Assembly: GCA_035935235.1 (NCBI GenBank)
Contig: DASYXG010000200.1
Location: 1 to 8,429 of the forward strand
Length of the DNA stretch: 8,429 nucleotides
Direction: 5' to 3'
Source: DATARH01 sp035935235
GTDB taxonomy: Bacteria > Pseudomonadota > Alphaproteobacteria > ATCC43930 > CGMCC-115725
The position numbers and the translations under genes are program-made. A model generated the notes under the pieces. It was not told the origin of the DNA. It did no database searches and saw nothing but the letters and a program-made list of their open reading frames with translations. Within the stretch, counting starts at the first letter, position 1. Each line of letters starts with the position of its first letter. Below are positions 1 to 6,900 of this stretch, in pieces.

Positions 1-8
1 GATTTCTC

Positions 9-923
9 ATGCCTGGGGGCAGTCATCTACCGCCGTTGAGCGCGCTGCGCGCCTTCGAGGCCGCGGCGCGGCTAGCGAGTTTTTCCAAGGCCGCCGATGA
101 GCTCAGCGTTACCCCGGCGGCGGTAAGCCATCAGATCGCCACGCTCGAAGCCGATCTCGGCGTCAGCCTGTTTCGCCGCGGCAACCGCGCGGTCGAACTC
201 ACCCCCTCGGCGCGCGTCCTGTTGCCCGGTCTGACCGAGGCGTTCGCCGGCATCCAAGCCTCGGTGCGGCGCCTGAGAGCGCATAACGATACCGGTACGC
301 TGACCGTCACCGCGTCGCCATCCTTCGCCGGCAAATGGCTGGTGCAGCGCCTTCATCGCTTTCAGGAGGAATGGCCGGAAATCGATGTGAGGATTTCGGC
401 GACCGACGAGATCATCGATCTCACCCGCGGCGATTTCGATATCGCGATACGCTATGGCACAGGGCGCTATCCGGGTCTCGACGTCGAGTTGCTGCTCAAG
501 AACGAAGTGTTTCCCGTCTGCAGCCCCGAGTTGTTGCGCAGCGGGCCGCCGCTCGACACGCCCGAAGATTTGGTGCGCCATGCACTGATCCACGACCAGG
601 CGATCGATCGCGATCCGCTGGCGCCGACCTGGTCGATGTGGCTGAAGGCCGCCGGGGTGCGTCATCTGCCGAACTCAACCGGGCTTTCGGTCAGCACCAA
701 CCATCTGGCGCTGGAGGCGGCGATCGGCGGCCATGGCATCGCGCTCGCGAACAGCACCATCGCCGCCGCCGACCTCACCGCCGGCCGGTTGGTGCGGCTG
801 TTCTCGTTGTCTCTGCCCGATTTGTTCGCGTTCTATGTCGTCACCGTGGCGGGCGCGCTCGACCGCCCCAAGGTTCGCGCCTTTCACGATTGGCTGCGCC
901 AGGAAGCCGCCGCGAGCCCTTAG
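9..923 (+). CDS. LysR-family transcriptional regulator, GcvA-like
   Basis: A 304-residue DNA-binding regulator of ordinary LysR length. The N-terminal winged helix-turn-helix spans about residues 8-67, with the recognition region FSKAADELSVTPAAVSHQI (25-43) followed by the usual LEADLGVSLFRR segment. A periplasmic-binding-protein-like effector domain covers about 97-298. The opening LPPLSALRAFEAAAR and the phrase GDFDIAIRYGTG are typical of the GcvA/AmpR-like branch, which often controls a divergent neighbour. That neighbour would lie left of the window, so the target is unknown. The ATG lies eight bases from the window edge, so its ribosome binding site cannot be judged. The start still fits because family members begin just before the LPPL motif. 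The gene ends in TAG, overlapping the convergent glycosyltransferase stop. The family is certain; the ligand and regulon cannot be inferred. Confidence 0.93.
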   Translation: MPGGSHLPPLSALRAFEAAARLASFSKAADELSVTPAAVSHQIATLEADLGVSLFRRGNRAVELTPSARVLLPGLTEAFAGIQASVRRLRAHNDTGTLTVTASPSFAGKWLVQRLHRFQEEWPEIDVRISATDEIIDLTRGDFDIAIRYGTGRYPGLDVELLLKNEVFPVCSPELLRSGPPLDTPEDLVRHALIHDQAIDRDPLAPTWSMWLKAAGVRHLPNSTGLSVSTNHLALEAAIGGHGIALANSTIAAADLTAGRLVRLFSLSLPDLFAFYVVTVAGALDRPKVRAFHDWLRQEAAASP

Positions 924-1825
924 CGATACATGCGCAGATGCAGACCGGGGTGCCAGAACAGCTTGCCGAGGCCGCCGACCGCCTTCGCCATCACCGGCAG
1001 CCAACGCTCGTGCCTCATCGCTTTTAGCGCCAGCGCAATTGGGCCGTAGAGCACCACCTGGGCGCAACCAACCGCCATGAAGCGCGCGGCGCGACCGAGC
1101 TCGCGCGGTTTCACAGCGGTGCAGACAAAAGTCGTCGTCTGGGCGCCGCGAAAGGCGCGCCGCAGCAGGTAATCGGGTTCGAGCCGCTCGGCCGGGACCG
1201 CTTCCCAGGCGGGCGCCTCGGCGCACCAAACCATCGTGCGGCCGCGCCGGGTCATCTGACGCAGGAAGACGGTATCCTCGCCGCCGGTGAGGCCGAGGCG
1301 CGGCAGGAACGGCTCGGGGCCGGCAAAGCAGCGGGCCTTGTCGAAGAGGCTGTTGCCGATGTTCCAGCGCAGCAATTTTGTGCCGGTGGGCACGCGCGCG
1401 TCGCGCGTATAGGCATAGCGGCGGTAGGCGTCAATCACGGCGCCCTGGGGAAAACGCGGGAGCACCGGGCCGACCACGGCATCGGCGCCAAAGCGGTGCA
1501 GCGTGTCGAGCAGATGGGCGAGCCAGTCTGGGCTCACGACCTCGTCGGAATCGAGAAAGGCAAGATAACGGCCGCCGGCATGAGCGACGCCGGTGTTGCG
1601 GGCATGCGAGATGCCGGGCCGCTTTTCGTGGACATAGTGGATCGGGATTGTGCTCGCCGCCGCCAGGCGCTCGGCGACGGGCGCAGCCGAGCCATCCGGA
1701 TCGTTGTCCACGACGAGAATTTCGTATGAGCCATCGACGCCCTGCTGCGCCAGGACGCTGTCGATGGCGCGCGCGAGATCGTCGGGACGCCGGTAGGACG
1801 GGATGACGATGGTGGTCTCGATCAT
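920..1825 (-). CDS. Family 2 glycosyltransferase (GT-A fold)
   Basis: A 301-residue glycosyltransferase likely to transfer a sugar from a nucleotide-sugar donor to a cell-surface polysaccharide or lipid carrier at the cytoplasmic face. The GT-A start TIVIPSYRRPDDLARAIDSV (5-24) is followed by LVVDNDPDGS (38-46) and the metal/nucleotide-binding DSD at 92-94 within FLDSDEVVSPDW. GGED at 181-184 matches the usual acceptor-side acidic motif. Residues about 248-270 are hydrophobic and may anchor the protein in the membrane. The frame is open for 50 more codons upstream, but that extension overlaps the preceding gene and is not GT-like. I therefore chose the ATG at 1823-1825, directly before IETTIVIPSYRRP; its Shine-Dalgarno is weak. 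It lies 41 bp after the MetE-like gene on the same strand, so cotranscription is plausible. No other polysaccharide genes are visible, so the substrate is open. Confidence 0.9.
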   Translation of the reverse strand: MIETTIVIPSYRRPDDLARAIDSVLAQQGVDGSYEILVVDNDPDGSAAPVAERLAAASTIPIHYVHEKRPGISHARNTGVAHAGGRYLAFLDSDEVVSPDWLAHLLDTLHRFGADAVVGPVLPRFPQGAVIDAYRRYAYTRDARVPTGTKLLRWNIGNSLFDKARCFAGPEPFLPRLGLTGGEDTVFLRQMTRRGRTMVWCAEAPAWEAVPAERLEPDYLLRRAFRGAQTTTFVCTAVKPRELGRAARFMAVGCAQVVLYGPIALALKAMRHERWLPVMAKAVGGLGKLFWHPGLHLRMYR

Positions 1826-1866
1826 CACCCCGGGAGGATCCGCCGCTATCGTTAATATCTCGTCGC

Positions 1867-2988
1867 CTAGAGCTCGCCCCAAACCTCGCGCGCGGTCTCG
1901 ACCACCAAGCGTAGTTTCGCAGCCTCCTGATCGACGGTCAGCGCATTGCCATCGACGGTCGAGGAGAACCCGCATTGCGGCGACAGGCAGAGCTGGTCGA
2001 GCGGCACATATTTAGCCGCCTCGTCGATGCGGCGCTTGAGATCGTCCTTGGCCTCGAGCGCCGGGCGCTTCGAGGTGACGAGGCCGAGCACGACGCGCGG
2101 CCCGCCCTTCGGCACGAAGCGCAGCGGCGCGAACCCGCCCGAGCGGCTGTCGTCGTATTCGAGGAAGAAGCCGTCGACCTTCAATTCGCCGAACAGCGCC
2201 TCGGCGACATGGTCGTACCCGCCCGAGGCCATCCACGACGAGCGGAAATTGCCGCGGCACATATGGGTGCACACGGTCATCCCGGCCGGCCGGTTAGCGA
2301 GCGCCTGGTTGATGAGGCGGATGTTGATCAGGTGCTGGTGGGCGCCGTCGCCGCCGATGCTGTCGACATAGGCGCGCTGCGCCGGGTCGTTGAGGTAGGC
2401 AAGGCTGGTGTCGTCAAGCTGGAGATAGGTGCAGCCGAGCGCGTGCAGGCCGGCAATCTCCTTGGCGTAGACCTCGGCGAGATCGTGCCAGAACGGCTCC
2501 ATGTCGGGATAGGCGGCCTGGTCGATCGCCGCGCGCCCGCCGCGATAATGCAGCATCGATGGTGACGGAATGGTCAGCTTGGCGGTGCCCCCTGCCCCAA
2601 CCGCCGATTTGAGGAAGGCGAAATCGTCGCCGAAAATCACCTTGTCGAGGCCGAGCTTACCGTTGATGCGGTGGGCAGTCGGGCTGAATTCAACCGTCCC
2701 CGCCTCGTTCTTGAACTCGATATGGAGACGGTGGTCGCTGTGGCCCGCCCCGCCGATCTGGTAGAGGAAATCCATGTGCCAGGAACCGCGGCGCATCTCG
2801 CCATCGGTGATGCCCTTGAGGCCCAGGCCCTGTTGCAGCGCAATCCCATCGCGGATCGCCTGATCCTCGGCCGCGCGCAACGCCGCCGCGTCGATCTTCC
2901 CGGCCTGGTGATCGGCCCGCGCCTTGAGCAGTGCCGGCGGGCGCAAGAGGCTGCCGACATGATCGGCGCGAAATGGCGGGCTGGGCAT
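1867..2988 (-). CDS. MetE-like cobalamin-independent methionine synthase, C-terminal catalytic domain protein
   Basis: A 373-residue protein equivalent to the C-terminal half of MetE (YxjG/YxjH type), without the N-terminal half of full-length MetE of about 750 residues. The family methylates homocysteine or a related thiol through a zinc site. All four expected zinc ligands can be assigned: H242 and C244 in CTHMCRGNF, E277 in GFFLEYDDSRSGGF and C339 in LSPQCGFSS. Other family landmarks are ADHVGSLLRP at the N-terminus, TDGEMRRGSW (61-70) and YLQLDDTSLAY (188-198). The ATG at 2986-2988 has purine-rich AGGGAG and AAGGAG just upstream and starts exactly where homology starts. The same frame stays open upstream through a repeat into the DUF5681 gene, so a longer fusion is possible, but independent initiation is more likely. 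Stand-alone members of this family vary in methyl donor, so methionine synthesis is an inference. Confidence 0.92.
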   Translation of the reverse strand: MPSPPFRADHVGSLLRPPALLKARADHQAGKIDAAALRAAEDQAIRDGIALQQGLGLKGITDGEMRRGSWHMDFLYQIGGAGHSDHRLHIEFKNEAGTVEFSPTAHRINGKLGLDKVIFGDDFAFLKSAVGAGGTAKLTIPSPSMLHYRGGRAAIDQAAYPDMEPFWHDLAEVYAKEIAGLHALGCTYLQLDDTSLAYLNDPAQRAYVDSIGGDGAHQHLINIRLINQALANRPAGMTVCTHMCRGNFRSSWMASGGYDHVAEALFGELKVDGFFLEYDDSRSGGFAPLRFVPKGGPRVVLGLVTSKRPALEAKDDLKRRIDEAAKYVPLDQLCLSPQCGFSSTVDGNALTVDQEAAKLRLVVETAREVWGEL

Positions 2989-2991
2989 CGG

Positions 2992-3003
2992 CTCCTTCTC
3001 CCT
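2992..3003 (-). promoter_or_regulatory. Ribosome binding site of the MetE-like gene
   Basis: Read on the minus strand this is AGGGAGAAGGAG, ending three bases before the ATG. The upstream AGGGAG is about nine bases from the start codon, a good Shine-Dalgarno spacing. It supports translation starting at 2988 rather than only as part of the upstream in-frame ORF. Confidence 0.6.
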
Positions 3004-3020
3004 GTCGTCGTCTCCTCTTC

Positions 3021-3132
3021 CCGTCATGGCCGGCCCCGGATCAGGTCCGGGGGTTCCGGCCGTCCACATGGATCCCCGAGACACCCCCGGAACGGCCCGT
3101 GAGAGCCGACCGTCCGGGGGCGGGGATGACGG
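3021..3132. repeat. Dispersed palindromic intergenic repeat (alphaproteobacterial type)
   Basis: A 112-bp element with perfect 7-bp terminal inverted repeats, CCGTCAT at 3021-3027 and ATGACGG at 3126-3132. Inside are a hairpin CCCCGGA-tcagg-TCCGGGG (3034-3052) and a second dyad GTTCCGG/CCGGAAC (3053-3059 with 3087-3093). GTCCGGGGG occurs twice (3045-3053 and 3112-3120). The wording (CCGTCATGGCCGG, CCGGATCAGGTCCGGGG, CGGGGATGACGG) resembles short palindromic repeats scattered between genes of many Rhodospirillales and Rhizobiales. Only one copy lies in this window, so its repeat status rests on recollection of such elements and on its symmetry. It has no stop codon in the minus frame that joins the flanking genes. 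Confidence 0.55.
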
Positions 3133-3618
3133 ATTAAGCCGGTTTTGAACCTTTCCGGCGCCGGCCGCAACATTCCGGCGCAGCATCCGAGCCAGCCGGC
3201 GTTCGAGCCGCCTCAGCCGGCGTTCGGCGCGCAACCGCCGGCGCACCCGGCGCGCGATGATCAGCGCCTCGGCGGGCGCGATCTCGCCCTGCGACGTCGC
3301 GTTCAACAGCGTCGCCATCAGCCACCAGAGCTCAGCGGGCGTGCGGTATGCCGAGAGATCGAGGCCGAGGCACTCGGCCGGGTCGAGCGGAGCGGCCGGC
3401 GGCGGCAGTACTTGCTGCGCGAAGCGGCGGAGCAGATAGGGCTTGCGGTCGAGCAGCGCTTCGACGGCGCCCGGCTTGGGCGGACGCGCGGCGAAATCGA
3501 GCAGCCGGCGCCTTGGATTGGGGATGCCGCGCGGGCGGCCGCGCGGGTTGCCGGAATGGCCCCGGGCGAAACGCCCTCGCGCATCGCGCGCGCGAGACGC
3601 AAAAAAGATCAGGACCAA
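3133..3618 (-). CDS. DUF5681-domain protein, stop codon apparently lost
   Basis: About 162 residues of a small DUF5681-family protein of unknown function. The diagnostic N-terminal motif is GRFARGHSGNPRGRPRG (15-31), a basic, Gly/Arg-rich segment matching the family pattern GRFxPGxSGNPxGRPKG. The second half, TPAELWWLMATLLNATSQGEIAPAEA (93-118), followed by a very Arg-rich helix with coiled-coil character (about 123-148), resembles the usual family C-terminus. The frame has no ATG or GTG before the motif. TTG at 3616-3618 is the only common start, and its Shine-Dalgarno is poor. The frame has no stop where the family normally ends: it enters the palindromic repeat and continues into the MetE-like gene. 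A TAA in another frame sits at 3134-3136, right at the repeat edge. It may be a real protein with an added tail, or a decaying gene. A LexA-type promoter lies upstream. Confidence 0.6.
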
Positions 3619-3698
3619 GCGCTTGATTTCGCGCGATTCCTGCTTCGGGAACAGGAGGATAACAGGACGCGGAAACAGATGGTCGGACGATGGCAGAC

Positions 3699-3729
3699 GG
3701 CATCGGTGAGGCTTCTTAGAAGCGATGCC
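3699..3729 (-). promoter_or_regulatory. Leader dyad at the expected transcription start
   Basis: A 7-bp outer stem GGCATCG/CGATGCC (3699-3705 with 3723-3729) encloses an inner CTTCT/AGAAG dyad (3712-3716 with 3718-3722). It begins where a transcript from the SOS-type promoter would start, so it would form at the 5' end of that RNA, or serve as a DNA site for another regulator. There is no U-tract beside it, so it is not a classical terminator. Confidence 0.35.
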
Positions 3730-3732
3730 AGC

Positions 3733-3760
3733 TACATAGTTCTTGTTATGTTCTTTTCAA
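3733..3760 (-). promoter_or_regulatory. Putative promoter facing the DUF5681/MetE-like/glycosyltransferase block
   Basis: On the minus strand a -35-like TTGAAA (3755-3760) is followed after 16 bases by a weak -10-like TATGTA (3733-3738), predicting a start near 3726. The LexA box fills the spacer, the classical position for repression. The -10 matches the consensus poorly, so the promoter call leans on its arrangement with the box. Confidence 0.4.
3739..3753. promoter_or_regulatory. LexA (SOS) box, alphaproteobacterial type
   Basis: GTTC-TTGTTAT-GTTC on the plus strand (GAAC-ATAACAA-GAAC on the minus) exactly fits the direct-repeat LexA operator GTTC-N7-GTTC of Alphaproteobacteria, and the A/T-rich spacer is like those at recA and imuA operators. 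It stands in AT-rich DNA amid GC-rich surroundings and lies about 120 bp upstream of the DUF5681 start. It may repress the leftward promoter it overlaps. No lexA, recA or imu gene is in the window. Confidence 0.6.
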
Positions 3761-3997
3761 GTCCGCTAAGGCGCGGCGCTCCCCTGAAGGCAACCAATGA
3801 TTAAGGTGTGAGGGGATTTCCGTCCTTCGTCGACACAGGCGCCGACGGCGACTTTGCGCCGTTTCCGGCCGTTCGCGCGAGCCAGATCGAACCGGGGGAG
3901 CCGACCCCGAAGAGCCGCTCCTGGGCACTCGCGGGTTCGTCGGGCGCACCAGGAAGCGGTCATTCGCGCCGAAGTGCCGATATTGTCGACGACCGGA
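3761..3997. other. Spacer downstream of the cyclase gene
   Basis: A 237-bp region between the cyclase stop and the SOS-type promoter with no convincing gene. The plus-strand frame from a GTG at 3808 is low in information and runs into the cyclase gene in antisense. No clear rho-independent terminator follows the cyclase. A short motif at 3950-3964 (minus-strand AATGACCGCTTCCTG) recurs with one gap on the other side of the cyclase gene at 7504-7517. Confidence 0.5.
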
Positions 3998-6900
3998 TTA
4001 CGTCAGTTCGTCGAGCAGCGCCTTTGCCTCTCTCAGGTCGGCGGTATCGAACCCCTCGGTGAAGCCGCCATAGACTGGGGTTAAGAGGTCGCGAGCATCA
4101 GACGGGCGCCCTTGGCGGGCCCAGAATCTGGCGAGCGCCGCTGCGGCTCGCAGTTCCCAGAACCTCGCCTCCTGGCGCTGCGCGAGCGCGATGGCCGCGT
4201 GCAGGCATTGCTCTGCCTCATCCGCGCGTTGGTCTGGCTGGGCGAGCAGCATTTCCGCCTTGAAGCGAAGCAATTCCGGTTCGTACCACCGCTCGCCGGT
4301 GATCGATGCCGCTTCGACCGCGGATTCAAAAAGGGCGAGCGCGCCATTGACGTCGCCCGCAGCCGCCTTGGTCAGGCCGACAATGCCGATTCTGATCGGC
4401 AGGTGGAAACGACGCGAGGGAAACGACTTCAGGGTCTCGAGGGCGGCTTCCGCCTGCTGGACCCCGGCCTCGACCTCGCCTCGCAGCACCAGGACCCAAC
4501 CCTGCATGATCCTGGCCGGGATAAGGTAGTTCGCCAGCGAGTACTTCTCGGCGAGCGCAATGCAAAGATCGAGATGCGCTTCGGCCTCTTTCGCACGGTT
4601 TAGGACAATAAAAGTTTCGGCGCAGAACATATGGGCTTGCGAGAGGCTGGGTTTGTGGTCGAGGCGATTACCGAGATCCAGCGCCTCGCTGAGTGCGCCG
4701 TCGACCTGATCGAGCTGGCCGAGCATCATCAGGCTCAAGGCGCGCATGCCCAGGGAACAGCACCCCGGATCATGCGCGCCATAGGTCAGCGCAAGGTTGC
4801 CGTGGACATCGATCCGGTAGTTCGATAGCAACCGATCGACGTGGAAGAGCGCAGCGCGCGGCTCGCCCTCCGCCACCATCTGGGACCCGCCGGCGTGGTG
4901 AGCCTGAACGACATATTCCGGTTCGTCGGTCTGTTTTTGCAGGGCGTAGATTTCCTCGAGTAGTTGGTGGGCGCGTGCGTGTTGCCCGCTGCTATGCGCC
5001 CCCATCCACAAACCCCAGACCGATCGGAACACTTCTGCCGGACGGCCCAGGCCTTCTGCCGCCGCCCTCGCCTTCTCATAGAGCAGTTTCGCCGCCGGGC
5101 TATCCCAGCCGTCCAACGCCATCCGAGAGGGTCCTTCGATAACCAGAAAAATAAGTTCCCATTCGGCCCTATCCGGGCCTTCGCGTAGCCCAGCAATGAG
5201 CTTCTTCGCCCGATCGACGTGGCCGAGCGCTTCGAGGTATGCCAACCGTGCTGCCGCTCGCTCGGCGGCTCGGCGCCAGTAGGTCAGCGCATGGCCAGCC
5301 AAATTTGCTTCGGTGTAGTGGTGTGCCAGCAGTTCCGGCTCGGTCTCGGCGACTTCCGGAAACCGGCTGACAAGAACCTCCGCGATGCGTTGGTGCAACT
5401 CACGCTTACGCGCGTTCAAGACCGACTGAGACGCGGCGTCGCGGATCAGCGCATGCTTGAAAATGTAGCGCGACTGCGGTGGCGCGCCTCGCTGTCCCAG
5501 TAGATCGGATCGGACAAGGCGCTCAAGGCCTTCCAGCAACGTCGCCTGCGATACCCGCGCCACGGCATCGAGAAGTTCGTAGGTAAACTCCCGACCGATT
5601 ATCGATGCTGTGAGCGCGATATCTTTGGCGACGCCAAGGCGGTCCAGGCGCGCGATCAAGGAATCCTGCAAGGTAGACGGAATTACAAAGTCCCGAATTG
5701 ACTCCCGCAGGACGTAACGCTCGCCATCTTCCTTAAGATCGCCAGACTCCAAAATCGCTCGCGTGATCTCCTCGATAAACAGGGGAATGCCTTGCGACTT
5801 CGCGGCGATCTGTTCGACAATCGACTCCGGCAATGTTTTGCCGCCTGCGGTCTTGTGGATGAGGTCAACCACCTGGCTCCGGCCCAAGTGATTCAACTTC
5901 AGCATCGTAACGTGGCCAAGATCTAGCCAGCGCGGCGTAAACTCAGGTCGATAGGTCACAATGATCATTACCGGCAGGTCCACCACTCTGCGAATGATCC
6001 GATCCATCAACTCTATGGACGTTGGATCGATCCAATGCGCGTCCTCGAAGAGAACCAGCACTGCATTCTCCCGCGAGAGCAGAACCAGTTGCTCTTCCAG
6101 CACCTCCATGGTCCGTTGTTTTTGAACTGCCTCGGTGAGCTGCAGCGGCGGATAGCGTTCGTCGAGTGGAATCGACAACAGATCGGCCACCAGCGCGGCG
6201 GCTTCTGTGCCACCTTCCGTAGCGCCTTCTAAAACGGCTTCGAGCTTGTCGAGCTTCTGAGGCCCGGTGTCCGTCCGAACGATACCCGCGGCCCATTCGA
6301 GCTGCCTGATGAAAGGATAAAACGCGCTGTTCACATGGAACGGAGAGCCAAAGTATTGCAAGCAGGTGATCGATGGATCGTCGAGGCTCTCCCGGAACGC
6401 TTGTGTCATGCGGGACTTGCCGAAACCGGCAGGCGCCGAGAGAAGGATGAGCTGGCCATCGCCGTCCTTCGCGTGGTCCCAGCGACGCCGGAGTAGCGCG
6501 ATCTCCTCGGCGCGACCGACCAGCGGCGTCAGGCCCCCCACAACCCTGCTGTCGAAGCGTCCCCGCGCCGTGCTTTCTCCTACGACACGCCACAACCTCG
6601 CCGCATCAGGGATGCCCTTGAGTTCGTGTAGCCCGAGATCCTCGTAATCGAAGGCGGCACCGGCAAGGCGATGGGTCAATTCGGGCACCACAACGGAATC
6701 GGGAGACGCGACAGCCTGAACTCTTGCGGCCAGGTTCAACGTCTCTCCTACAGCAACCCGTTCCTGCGCAGTGCCCTCGCCGATCAGTTCGCCGACGACT
6801 ACCAGCCCGGTGGCGATCCCGACCCTGACTTGCGGGCGTACCGGGACGGATAACTGCATCGCGGCCATCGCGTCGATCAGGGTAAGTCCAGCGCGGACGG

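Noticed and set aside
675..1229. A 184-codon minus-strand frame across the LysR and glycosyltransferase ends
   Set aside because: Low-complexity Arg/Ala/Gly sequence overlapping two well-supported genes in other frames.
1826..1975. A 50-codon N-terminal extension of the glycosyltransferase
   Set aside because: It would overlap the end of the MetE-like gene, is not GT-like, and the GT-A fold begins at the ATG at 1825.
1975..2565. A 196-codon plus-strand frame antisense to the MetE-like gene
   Set aside because: No family resemblance; it mirrors the codon pattern of the well-conserved gene on the other strand.
3145..3804. A 219-codon plus-strand frame opposite the DUF5681 gene
   Set aside because: Its translation is Arg/Ala/Pro-rich with no recognisable motif, while the minus strand carries the clear DUF5681 signature. 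It is a GC-rich antisense shadow.
3808..4062. A GTG-started plus-strand frame in the spacer after the cyclase
   Set aside because: No ribosome binding site or recognisable domain, and it runs 65 bp into the cyclase gene in antisense.
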